A stretch of DNA of 64,000 nt from Crocinitomicaceae bacterium (lineage in GTDB: Bacteria > Bacteroidota > Bacteroidia > Flavobacteriales_G > Salibacteraceae). The DNA lies in the NCBI GenBank assembly GCA_002713215.1, contig PAVO01000005.1, positions 124,001-188,000 on the forward strand, read 5' to 3'. Within the stretch, counting starts at the first letter, position 1. Each line of letters begins with the position of its first letter. Positions 16,504-23,979 of this stretch are shown in pieces. The position numbers were made by a program, and so were the translations under genes. Below the pieces are notes generated by a model, which saw only the letters and a program-made list of their open reading frames with translations, was not told the origin of the DNA and did no database searches.

Positions 16504-16571
16504 TGTGCGATTATTCCACGCCTCGTTCCAGCGCGATTGTATCCCCTAAAGCTACTCTCGTTAATATCATT

Positions 16572-17408
16572 ATGAAATTTCATATAACTTACTGGCTATT
16601 TTTTTTACTGGTAGTATCCTGTTCTCAGTCTCCAAATAAACTATTGAACCTGGGTTATGAATTTTTGGGTAAAGGTTTGAACGAAAAAGCGGATTCAGTT
16701 TTTTCTGAAATAATTAGAAATGATGGGCAGGTCTCACTTGCGTTTAATGGTCGAGGGATGGCGAAGAAAAGAATGGGAAATCTGGAAGGTGCCATTGCAG
16801 ATTATTCAATAGCTATTGAAATTGATAGTAATCCTGTTCATATATCTAATAGAGCAATTGCATATAGTAAGCTAGGTAAATACCTGGAGGCGCACAATGA
16901 TTATTTGTTGGTATTGGAAAGAGATAGTGGGAATAGCGATTATTGGTTTGGTTATGGAGAGGTATTAATTAAACTTGAAGATTATAATAAGGCAATTATA
17001 GTTTTTGAGCGCCTTAATACTCAAGGAAGCGGTCATAGGTTAAGTAAAGTATGGGAAAATCTTGGCTTTTGTTATAATAAAAAAGAAGAACGCATAAAAG
17101 CAATAGAATCTTATAAAGAAGCGATTCGGGTAGACAGCTCAAATTCGATTGCTTTTAATGAACTTGGAGCTATTTACTTAAATTTTGGAATGTATGTTAT
17201 ATCTCGGGAAATATTTAAGGAGTCTTTATCTTATCTTAATAACACTGAGGATAGCGCTTTTGCTTTTTATCATTTAGGGTTGTCTTATGATTTCTTGGAA
17301 GAAAAAGATAGTGCTTGTAAGTACTATCAAATGTCCATAAATTTAGGTATTGACGAATCAATTGTTGGTGAAACCATTCAAGGAACTTGTGGTGATATTA
17401 CTAATTGA
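16572..17408 (+). CDS. TPR lipoprotein
   Basis: 278 residues from the ATG at 16572, chosen because it opens a lipoprotein signal (MKFHITYWLFFLLVVSC, lipobox Cys-17). A start 78 bp earlier would bury the signal. At least six TPR units follow (for example AFNGRGMAKKRMGNLEGAIADY, shortened here to its core AFNGRGMAKKRMGNLEGA, and AIESYKEAIRVDSSNSIAF). It should sit on the periplasmic or surface face and bind proteins. It lies between the two PEGA/lipoprotein pairs and is not duplicated in this window. Confidence 0.8.
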   Translation: MKFHITYWLFFLLVVSCSQSPNKLLNLGYEFLGKGLNEKADSVFSEIIRNDGQVSLAFNGRGMAKKRMGNLEGAIADYSIAIEIDSNPVHISNRAIAYSKLGKYLEAHNDYLLVLERDSGNSDYWFGYGEVLIKLEDYNKAIIVFERLNTQGSGHRLSKVWENLGFCYNKKEERIKAIESYKEAIRVDSSNSIAFNELGAIYLNFGMYVISREIFKESLSYLNNTEDSAFAFYHLGLSYDFLEEKDSACKYYQMSINLGIDESIVGETIQGTCGDITN

Positions 17409-17429
17409 TTTGATAGGGGTGAAAAGTGG

Positions 17430-17571
17430 CTCAAGCTCGTTCTAACGTTTAAATATTTGTTCAAAAGGAACAAAAACCCTTAAAAAAGTGCCACCAAAAT
17501 ATTTTGGCCCTGTTTTTAGAAATATTCTGAATTAATTAAAAGACAGTCAGTAAGATACAAAATTTTAGTAA
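17430..17571 (+). repeat. Half REP plus shared block upstream of PEGA gene 2
   Basis: The right half of the REP palindrome (CAAGCTCGTTCTAACG) is followed by a TTGTTC/GAACAA hairpin, then AGTGCCACCAAAATATTTTGG and CAGTAAGATACAA. The order and sequence match the orphan copy at 11682-11845. The REP left arm is lost. Confidence 0.65.
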
Positions 17572-17573
17572 AA

Positions 17574-18362
17574 ATGAACTTAAAAACTTTAAATAAAATG
17601 CAAGCAAAATTGGAGCGCGCACCACTTAAAGCAATAATACTCACGTTAATTATTAGCAACATGGTATTTGGACTCGATGCCCAAAATTTAGTTGGAAAAG
17701 GCAAGTTGTTACTAAGAGTAAGCCCGTTAAACGCTATTGTAAAAATTGATTCAAAAAAGGTCAATTCCAAACCAGGAATTATGAGTCTGGATTCTGGATG
17801 GCACTACATTGAAATGTGGGCACCAACACGGGTTCTTTTAATTGATAGCATTTATATTAAAGCTGACACATTAAATCGATATACCAAAGTTCTTCCGGTA
17901 ACTGAATCGTACTTAGCATATAGAAAAGAGGCTGTTTCTTTTAAAGCCAAAAGAACAGCAACCAACTTACTAATACCGGTAATTGGTGTAGTTTATTATC
18001 CATTGGTAGTTAATCCAAAAATAAACGACTACAATAATCAATTGAAAACGCTTCAAGATCAAGCTCAAGGTATAGCTACAGAATACGAGAATTTGACGTT
18101 TGTAGGTACATTTGAAGCCTATAAAAAGGAATACAAGGAGTTGGTTCAACAATACAATTCCACACTAGAAGAAAGGGATAAATACATTGAAAAGCAATAC
18201 TACATTTATGGTGCCGCTGCTTTGCTCGAAATTGGGGTGATAATATGGACAGCAAACTGGAATAAACCCAAGTTTGTAGAAGAAACATTACTATCTAATG
18301 TAGCGTTAAAAACTGGGCATGTTCTTCAAAATCCAACCCTTGGTTTAACCCTGAAATTTTAA
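17574..18362 (+). CDS. PEGA-domain membrane protein, copy 2
   Basis: 262 residues. A hydrophobic signal or anchor lies at about 17-37 (IILTLIISNMVFGLDAQ), so the second Met (codon 9) could also be the start. The PEGA-like domain GKLLLRVSPLNAIVKIDSKK plus LDSGWHYIEMWAPTR aligns with copy 1 at 15371. Two later hydrophobic segments (about 125-142 and 205-223) flank a charged helical loop. It is followed after 6 bp by a lipoprotein gene, so the whole two-gene unit is duplicated. Function unknown. Confidence 0.75.
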   Translation: MNLKTLNKMQAKLERAPLKAIILTLIISNMVFGLDAQNLVGKGKLLLRVSPLNAIVKIDSKKVNSKPGIMSLDSGWHYIEMWAPTRVLLIDSIYIKADTLNRYTKVLPVTESYLAYRKEAVSFKAKRTATNLLIPVIGVVYYPLVVNPKINDYNNQLKTLQDQAQGIATEYENLTFVGTFEAYKKEYKELVQQYNSTLEERDKYIEKQYYIYGAAALLEIGVIIWTANWNKPKFVEETLLSNVALKTGHVLQNPTLGLTLKF

Positions 18363-18368
18363 CAAACT

Positions 18369-18776
18369 ATGAAAACTATTGCTATTTTTTTGATTCTGCT
18401 AATTACCTGTTTTTTCAGTTGTAAAAAAGAGGAGTATGAACCCATGGAAGAAGATGCTTTGAATTATAATATTTATGACCCGGAATCTGGAGTAGAACTA
18501 ATCCACGTTGAGTTTACAAAGACCAATAAATGTGATTGTGTAATTGTAGATATAGCTGGAACGCCTACGTATTCAAAAACTAAATTTGCCGCTTGGACTA
18601 CTGGCGTGTGGGTTGGCAGTACTTTTTTAAGAAAGAATGTAAGAAGGGGTGCTGTAAGAGTTAAGTGTTCGGACACCACTCATTTAAGGATTTTGATAAA
18701 AACTACTTTTGGACAGGGACTACCTAAGTGGCATCTTGACAATGGGTATCGAATTTATGATCCTTCAACCATGTAA
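18369..18776 (+). CDS. Small lipoprotein, partner of PEGA gene 2
   Basis: 135 residues with a lipoprotein signal (MKTIAIFLILLITCFFSC, Cys-18). The mature start CKKEEYEP resembles the lipoprotein at 16108. A Cys-Asp-Cys pair lies near residue 55 and another Cys near 102. It follows PEGA copy 2 by 6 bp. A palindrome that may end the transcript lies 10 bp after the stop. No known family. Confidence 0.7.
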   Translation: MKTIAIFLILLITCFFSCKKEEYEPMEEDALNYNIYDPESGVELIHVEFTKTNKCDCVIVDIAGTPTYSKTKFAAWTTGVWVGSTFLRKNVRRGAVRVKCSDTTHLRILIKTTFGQGLPKWHLDNGYRIYDPSTM

Positions 18777-18786
18777 TACCCCTTGC

Positions 18787-18811
18787 TACCGCACGATTGT
18801 ATCGTGTGGTA
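18787..18811 (+). terminator. Palindrome after lipoprotein 2
   Basis: TACCGCACGAT and ATCGTGTGGTA pair over 11 bp with one G-T wobble around a TGT loop, close after the stop. There is no T run, so termination is uncertain. A second hairpin, TTGTTC/GAACAA, lies at about 18899-18918 and resembles that in the REP-linked blocks. The rest of 18812-19039 holds no gene that I can see. Confidence 0.4.
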
Positions 18812-19039
18812 TTAAGAACTACAGTATTCTTTTGGTTACTAGCTTTTTAGCTGGTTCTGGCTTGTATCCTGGTTATGATTTTTTGAGTAAATTAAATTTG
18901 TTCCAAATACAGAACAATTTATAATTCCAATATGTATAGAGTTCTTAAACCAATGAAAATGTACTTTTAGTAAGAGTTTATAAGATGGAAATAGAGGATG
19001 AAATGGGATTTAATTTTGTGAGTGATAAGCTTGTATTTA

Positions 19040-19126
19040 CAGGGAGCCACACGGCAACCGGGGGTGGATAGCATGGTACGCAAAATAGAAGTCACCTTTG
19101 ATTACTACCCCTATGGCAAAGTCCCC
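19040..19126 (+). pseudogene. RHS core fragment
   Basis: One frame reads VRKIEVTFDYYPYGKV, matching the RHS core of the large gene (TIESAFDYYPYGKVL at about 10425-10460). The match ends at the left REP of the RAYT unit. No start or longer frame is present, so this is a remnant of a second RHS gene cut off at the REP. Confidence 0.7.
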
Positions 19127-19130
19127 CTGC

Positions 19131-19159
19131 GTTGGTGCGAGCGTCCCGCTCGTTCTAAC
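19131..19159 (+). repeat. Left REP of the RAYT unit
   Basis: The core hairpin CGAGCG-TCC-CGCTCG has a perfect 6-bp stem with outer GTT and AAC ends. It is the same family as the palindromes at 11682 and 15241. It lies 45 bp before the transposase start. Confidence 0.75.
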
Positions 19160-19203
19160 GTGTACTTAAGCTAAGTTACAATCATTACTTTTGACCATAA
19201 TCG

Positions 19204-19746
19204 ATGAGTAGAAAATACAAGTTTCACAATTTATCAGGCCTTTACTTTATAAGTTTTGCAACCGTATATTGGATTGATGTTTTTATCAGAGAACACTATT
19301 TTGAAGTATTGATACAAAGTATTTCTTATTGTAGAAAAGAAAAAGGCATGGAAGTATATGCCTATTGTGTTATGCCGAGTCACATCCATTTAATTTTTCG
19401 ATCTTCAAAAGATGACCCTTCAGGATTAATTCGCGATTTTAAAGGATTCACGTCTCGTAAAATGTTAAAAACCATTGAAGAAAACCCAAAAGAAAGCAGG
19501 AAAGAATGGTTACTTCAAATGTTTGAAAAGGCTGGAAAGGAAAGAAGTAATGTTAAAAGAAAACAATTTTGGCAGCAGCATAATCAACCAATCGAATTGT
19601 GGAACAATAAGGTAATCGACCAAAAAATCGATTACATTCATAACAATCCGGTTGTTGCCGGTTTTGTAACAAATCCGGTAGATTGGAAATACAGTAGCGC
19701 CAGAAATTATCAGGACGATGAAACCGTTTTGAGCATAGATGTTTAG
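19204..19746 (+). CDS. REP-associated tyrosine transposase (RAYT, IS200/Y1 family)
   Basis: 180 residues, a Y1 single-strand DNA transposase. The HUH motif is MPSHIHLIF (H60, H62) and the catalytic Tyr is probably Y144 in IDYIHNNPV; the family tail DWKYSSARNY is present. REP hairpins of opposite orientation flank it (19131-19159 and 19767-19793), the classic layout in which RAYTs mobilise REP sequences. Other REPs in the window lie upstream of the PEGA genes and at 11682. The gene looks intact. Confidence 0.9.
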   Translation: MSRKYKFHNLSGLYFISFATVYWIDVFIREHYFEVLIQSISYCRKEKGMEVYAYCVMPSHIHLIFRSSKDDPSGLIRDFKGFTSRKMLKTIEENPKESRKEWLLQMFEKAGKERSNVKRKQFWQQHNQPIELWNNKVIDQKIDYIHNNPVVAGFVTNPVDWKYSSARNYQDDETVLSIDV

Positions 19747-19766
19747 GGTGTTGATTGGTATGGTAG

Positions 19767-19793
19767 GCACGAGCGTGACGCTCGCGCTAACCG
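19767..19793 (-). repeat. Right REP of the RAYT unit
   Basis: The core hairpin GAGCG-TGA-CGCTC ends in CGCTAACC. Read on the minus strand it starts GGTTAGCGCGAGCG, like the other REPs, so it is inverted relative to the left REP. It lies 20 bp after the transposase stop. Confidence 0.75.
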
Positions 19794-19797
19794 TGGG

Positions 19798-19905
19798 AAT
19801 TTTAGATTTAATTGAAAGTTAATCAACAAGTTACAAATTTTTTAGGTGAAAATTATTAGTTCGGAATACCAAACATTGCCAAACGTGTTACTAATACGTT
19901 TGGAA
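19798..19905. repeat. 108-bp direct repeat, copy 2 (contains double hairpin)
   Basis: Nearly identical to 12251-12358. It contains GTTCGG/CCAAAC (19859-19874, one pair broken) and CCAAACGT/ACGTTTGG (19879-19903), and lies just beyond the 3' end of response regulator 2 on the minus strand. It may serve as that operon's transcript end. Confidence 0.8.
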
Positions 19906-19908
19906 AGT

Positions 19909-20490
19909 TTAAAGTTCTCGTATGGAATTAATGTCCAGCTTTTGATAAATGTTTCCTAAATGACTATCTACTGTTTTAACTGAAATGTTTAGCTCTTTCG
20001 CTATTTCTTCCCGGGGTTTTCCTTGTTTAGCCATCCGGACAACCTCCTTTTCCCGAGCAGAGAGAACATCACTTTTGGGAAGAGCTAAAAGTTGTTTAAT
20101 TTCAGCTTCGTATTTGGGCTGATACCAGTTTCTTCCTGTTACCACGGTATCAACGGCCTGTACCAGATCATTAAATCCAAATGATTTATGCACATACCCC
20201 TGAACCAATGGATTGCGGCAGGTCATAAGAATGGGTTGTTTCGAAAAGGAGCTAAACAGAATAATTTTAAGGTGGGTAATATTGAGCTTGTTTAGCTGGT
20301 CCAGAATATCATTGGCATCGCCTAATGGCCCATAATCAAAATCGAGTAACAATACTTCGTAGTCATTCAATGTATTGTAGTCTAACGATTCAGGGTTAAG
20401 TATACTAACTTCGCCGTTATATCTGGCTTTTAATAATTCTGCTACACTTTGGGCAACAATTAAATGATCTTCCAGTATTGCAATTTTCAT
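19909..20490 (-). CDS. NarL-type response regulator, operon 2
   Basis: 193 residues, a paralog of the regulator at 12483. The acidic pocket has E7/D8, the phospho-acceptor is D50 in LLLDFDYG, followed by FSSFS and the HK lysine of GYVHK; the LuxR-type helix-turn-helix (LSAREKEVVRMAKQG, NISVKTVDSHLGNIYQKLD) is intact. Its start overlaps the stop of the sensor gene by 4 bp. The near-identical recognition helix (SVKTVDSHLGN against SIKTIDSHLQN) suggests that the paralogs may share DNA targets. Confidence 0.9.
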   Translation of the reverse strand: MKIAILEDHLIVAQSVAELLKARYNGEVSILNPESLDYNTLNDYEVLLLDFDYGPLGDANDILDQLNKLNITHLKIILFSSFSKQPILMTCRNPLVQGYVHKSFGFNDLVQAVDTVVTGRNWYQPKYEAEIKQLLALPKSDVLSAREKEVVRMAKQGKPREEIAKELNISVKTVDSHLGNIYQKLDINSIREL

Positions 20491-21944
20491 ATTCTGTTTT
20501 CAAGCAAGGGTATGTGTATTCTTAGATTCTGAACCGTGCAATCGAAAAAAGAAAGCAACGCTTTCGTGTTTTCCGAAAATTTAATAGGGGTAGTGTAATT
20601 TACTTCTACGCCATATTCGTCGGGATAAACTTCTAATTTCTGTTGTCCATCCTGAAGCAGTTGTTCCAGGATGCTTAGGGTGGCAATTTGGAATTCATGC
20701 GTGTAAATGGTTGGCTTGTGATCGAGTTTTATTTCAATCCATTTTGAATGATGCTTAGCATTGGTGGGTGTGTAAACGAGCCAGTCGGAGTGGTCGAAAC
20801 GACGGTTGTAAAATTGGTTGTCTTGCATATTAAAGATCTCTTCACCAACTTCTTCGAGGTATTTCTCGGCCTTTTCCGTATTCCCCACTTTTAGAAAACC
20901 TCTAATTGCAACCAGGGTAGGCATTACACTTGAATGCAGTTTAGAACCTACTTCCGTTTTTTCATTTTCAAACACCTTAAGTTGTTGAATAAACATATTG
21001 GTTAGTCGGCGGTACTCCTTTAATCTTTTGTTGGCGTTTTGTTTATCTATGTACCACAATACCAATGCAATGATCAGTGTAGCCGTTAAGGCAATTGCCC
21101 AATTTAAAAAAGTAGCAAATCGGACTCGATCTTTTTCTTGTTGTAGCTCCGTTTCCAATCGGGCAATGGTAAGGGCTATTTCTTTGTTTTTAAGGCTGTC
21201 AGCTACAACATGGTATTGACTTTTGTAGAAATAAGCACTGTCAATATTACCTAATTGAAAATGTAATTCCTTTAAGTTCCAAAGGGCTGCTTCTTTGAGT
21301 ATCAAATTGTTACTTGAACTCGAAGATATTCTGAGATAAAAAAGTGCACTGTCTGGTACCTCTTGATTGAGATACATAGTAGTTAGGTTATGCAGGGCCA
21401 CTTGCATTTTAAAGTTATCTTTTAGCGAAGCCGCCAATTTTTGTGCCTGTACTAAATGATTAGCGGCACGGTTGTATTGCTCTGCATGATTGTACAAATA
21501 ACCAAAATTTATGTGAGTAGAGTATTGAGCCGTTTGGTCTTTGTTTTCTAAGGCTTTTTGTAGGCGCTTTTCGTAGAGTTTTTCGGCTAAATCATACTTT
21601 CCGAGCTTTACATAAACATTGGCTAGGTTCGACCAGCATTTGTGTTCATTTTCCAAGTCGTTTATGGTATTGAAGAATTTGCTGGCCTGTTTAAAGTTTT
21701 CAATGCTCTTTCTATATTCTTCCTGTTGATAAAGAATAATTCCAAGTTTTTTGAAACATTGGGCTTTAATGCTATCTGGCGTTTCTTGGAAATGGCCTGT
21801 TCTAAAGTAGTAGGTGTAGGCACTGTCAAATTGATGGTTCTGGTAATGGGTATTAGCGAGTTGAAGCCACTCAGGCCAGTGGTGCTTTGCACCGGCCCAA
21901 ATGGAATAACTCATAAATAATATGATTAACGCAATACGTGTCAT
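20487..21944 (-). CDS. TPR sensor protein with degenerate histidine-kinase domain, operon 2
   Basis: 485 residues, same plan as the sensor at 13061: signal peptide ending WAGA, TPR units to about residue 250, one membrane helix at about 280-300, a HisKA_3-like helix with H337 in EVGSKLHSS, and a short ATPase-like tail with LSILEQLLQDG but no N-box Asn or Gly boxes. Both copies keep the closing IHIPLLENR. The shared loss of ATP-binding motifs shows the degeneration preceded the duplication. ATG start, overlapping the stop of the upstream gene by 4 bp. Confidence 0.85.
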   Translation of the reverse strand: MTRIALIILFMSYSIWAGAKHHWPEWLQLANTHYQNHQFDSAYTYYFRTGHFQETPDSIKAQCFKKLGIILYQQEEYRKSIENFKQASKFFNTINDLENEHKCWSNLANVYVKLGKYDLAEKLYEKRLQKALENKDQTAQYSTHINFGYLYNHAEQYNRAANHLVQAQKLAASLKDNFKMQVALHNLTTMYLNQEVPDSALFYLRISSSSSNNLILKEAALWNLKELHFQLGNIDSAYFYKSQYHVVADSLKNKEIALTIARLETELQQEKDRVRFATFLNWAIALTATLIIALVLWYIDKQNANKRLKEYRRLTNMFIQQLKVFENEKTEVGSKLHSSVMPTLVAIRGFLKVGNTEKAEKYLEEVGEEIFNMQDNQFYNRRFDHSDWLVYTPTNAKHHSKWIEIKLDHKPTIYTHEFQIATLSILEQLLQDGQQKLEVYPDEYGVEVNYTTPIKFSENTKALLSFFDCTVQNLRIHIPLLENRI

Positions 21945-22228
21945 TCAAAAATGCAAATTGATTTACCTTTTTCCACCCCTCCTTTCTTAGTAACCACCGG
22001 CGCCGACAGCTCATTATTTTCCCGTTCAACGGTTTCATTAAAAGGTCGGTCTCCGGCTGCGGCGGTACCACTTACTACATCAAACTGAAACTCACCTTCC
22101 GGGTTTCTACCAACATACTGGATGTCTTCGTTATCGCTTACGTTTATGTATCCCACCAGGGCATAATCGTTGCCACTAATGTGGTCTACCGGGTTTGGGT
22201 CTACTACGGGTCTGTATAAAACACTCAT
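21941..22228 (-). CDS. Conserved 95-residue small protein, operon 2
   Basis: 95 residues starting MSVLYRPVVDPNPVDH and matching the C-terminal part of the 172-aa protein of operon 1. No signal peptide, membrane helix or known domain. The middle (NDYALVGYINVSDNEDIQYV) looks like a small beta fold; the tail is charged. It is coupled by ATGA to the sensor gene. The start is supported by an upstream stop codon 7 bp away. A role in signalling with the sensor is inferred from its strict linkage in both operons. Confidence 0.7.
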   Translation of the reverse strand: MSVLYRPVVDPNPVDHISGNDYALVGYINVSDNEDIQYVGRNPEGEFQFDVVSGTAAAGDRPFNETVERENNELSAPVVTKKGGVEKGKSICIFE

Positions 22229-22234
22229 AATTTT

Positions 22235-22448
22235 TTAGAATTTAATAAAGTTAATAAAGGGCGAGTTAACGGGTTTTTTCAGGAGTAGTTTCATTTCGAC
22301 TGGGTTAGTGTAAACTTTTTTGGTAGGTAACCCATTAGGCTCGTCCATACTTATCCTTCCTTCTTTGGTTATGGCAAGTGTTTTTTTTCTTTTCAATTAT
22401 TTTTTCTAAGCGCTCCGTATTGAGTTTGTCGAGGCATAAGTCATTCAT
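22235..22448 (-). pseudogene. Frameshifted leader gene of operon 2
   Basis: The ATG at 22448 opens MNDLCLDKLNTERLEKIIEK, like the start of the 172-aa protein of operon 1, but stops at 22335 after 37 codons. Another frame continues the match (TLAITKEGR, GLPTKK, PVNSPFINFIKF) and stops at 22235, just before the next gene. An extra A in a run of eight A (about 22381-22390) explains the shift. The ancestral state may have been a separate leader gene of about 70 codons. Confidence 0.55.
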
Positions 22449-22464
22449 AGTTCAAATAATTAAT

Positions 22465-22524
22465 GGGAGTAGAACTCCCAAATTTATACGACCGTTTTGA
22501 GAAAAACCTTAGTATAAATAACCA
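22465..22524 (-). promoter_or_regulatory. Conserved palindrome and promoter block upstream of operon 2
   Basis: GGGAGT-AGA-ACTCCC at 22465-22479 and AGTATAAATAACCA at 22511-22524 match the operon 1 region in sequence and nearly in spacing (31 bp in each case between the two blocks). Conservation of both blocks within diverged spacer supports a regulatory role. Confidence 0.55.
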
Positions 22525-22649
22525 AATTTTGAGGATTTGCGAAAACGTGAGGTTGATAATATGTATGATATTATAAAGGTTGGGTGAGGGGGGAAGTTGT
22601 ATTTTTAGCCTGATACGTTGTTCACTTGTTTTAGTGTTATACTAAGTGA

Positions 22650-23852
22650 ATGAAAAGAATATATAATCAAAGACACAATAAAGTAGCTTTTTTATATGCT
22701 GGTTCTAGATTAGTAGAACGGATGGCTTACTATGGTTTGCGGTCGTCAATTGTATTGTATATGACCGGAGATGTATTTAAAATGTCGTCAAGAGATGCAT
22801 TAACCATATATGGTTGGTTCGGCACTGCTTTTCTTTTCTCTCATGTAGTAGGAGCAATTATTGGTGATTTGTTTATTGGGAATAAAAGATCTATAATTTT
22901 TGGAGGAATAGTTCAGTCCCTTGGCGCATTTAGCCTATGTATATCTAATGAAGCGGGATTTTTCCTTGGTCTGTTCTTAATTGTATTGGGTGGAGGTTTG
23001 TTTACTCCAAATATCATTTCAAACTTTGGAAAGCAGTATTTGAAATGCCCTAAGCTTTTAGATTCCGGATTTACACTATTGTACACAGTAGGTAATTTTG
23101 GGGCGCTCTTTGGGGTAGTTATTATTGGAGTTATAGGAGAGCAATATGGTTGGAATGCTGCGTTCCTGATTTCTGGTTTGCTCATGTTACTGTCAATGGC
23201 CACAATATACTTTGTAAAAGAAGATATAGTAAGTACCCCTCCGTCTAAAAACTTGCTCATAAAAGAGAGTTGGGCAAAAATTACAATTGTAGTTCTGTCG
23301 GTTGCGATGCTATGGGCCACGTTTAGTTTGGTCAACTATCAAATGTTTGATTTACACCTGAAGTTTAGCGAAATATTGGCATACAATATCCCTAGAGGAT
23401 TTTGGACTTCCATGGATTCTAGTTTTACATTACCATTGTGCATTTTGGCGGTAATCATTTGGAGTTTTTTCTATGTTACTCAGTTAAAAAAATTGGTTCT
23501 TGGATTTGTTTTGGCTTCAATTTCTTTTGGTTTTCTTTTTCTTATTCCTGAAAACCTCGGTCAGAATCACTTCGTGCTTTATATATTGTTCCTGTTTTTG
23601 TTGTCAGTATCCGAGGTTCTAATTATACCTATTCTCAATTCTACACTTACACAATACGCAAACCCAAGGTATTTAGCCATAATTCTTAGTTTGGCTTATT
23701 TACCGATCCGTTTCTTAGTGTTTGTGGTTGCTATGTTTAATGGGCCTCTAAGCAGGGAGCCGGGGTTAAGTTCTGTAATTGCTATTGTGATGGCTGTTTC
23801 TGTAAGTTTAGGATTAATTGTATATATAAGCAGAAGTGAACGTAACCAATAA
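22650..23852 (+). CDS. POT-family-like MFS transporter
   Basis: 400 residues with about 11-12 membrane helices. The N-terminal helix has RLVERMAYYGLRSSIVLYM, close to the ExxER-YY motif of proton-coupled oligopeptide transporters, and FTLLYTVGNFGALFG resembles the PTR2 second signature. The family is usually near 500 aa in bacteria, so this is a short member. Peptide uptake is the likely role, but substrate cannot be read from sequence. It is transcribed away from operon 2 with about 200 bp between. Confidence 0.75.
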   Translation: MKRIYNQRHNKVAFLYAGSRLVERMAYYGLRSSIVLYMTGDVFKMSSRDALTIYGWFGTAFLFSHVVGAIIGDLFIGNKRSIIFGGIVQSLGAFSLCISNEAGFFLGLFLIVLGGGLFTPNIISNFGKQYLKCPKLLDSGFTLLYTVGNFGALFGVVIIGVIGEQYGWNAAFLISGLLMLLSMATIYFVKEDIVSTPPSKNLLIKESWAKITIVVLSVAMLWATFSLVNYQMFDLHLKFSEILAYNIPRGFWTSMDSSFTLPLCILAVIIWSFFYVTQLKKLVLGFVLASISFGFLFLIPENLGQNHFVLYILFLFLLSVSEVLIIPILNSTLTQYANPRYLAIILSLAYLPIRFLVFVVAMFNGPLSREPGLSSVIAIVMAVSVSLGLIVYISRSERNQ

Positions 23853-23979
23853 TGCCGGAAAATAACCTTTCATGTTCAAGTGGGTAAAGAAACCATGCCC
23901 AAAAAATGGTTAATTGTACTGACTTTTATTTTAAAACTCACCCTTACGTTTGGCAGTAACCCCTTAAAGTGATTTTGAA

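Larger units (their letters stand above)
19131..19793 (+). mobile_element. RAYT-REP unit
   Basis: The RAYT gene with its two inverted REP hairpins. The left end interrupts an RHS fragment. The right end adjoins the 108-bp repeat that follows a response-regulator gene. Placement of the unit at these two junctions suggests that it inserted into, or took part in, the rearrangement of this region. Confidence 0.65.

Noticed and set aside
16494-16571. Earlier ATG for the TPR lipoprotein
   Set aside because: Starting there would put 26 polar residues before the lipoprotein signal; the ATG at 16572 gives a proper lipobox signal.
18709-18924. 71-residue frame after the lipoprotein gene
   Set aside because: It overlaps the lipoprotein gene and a palindrome and shows no protein-like features.
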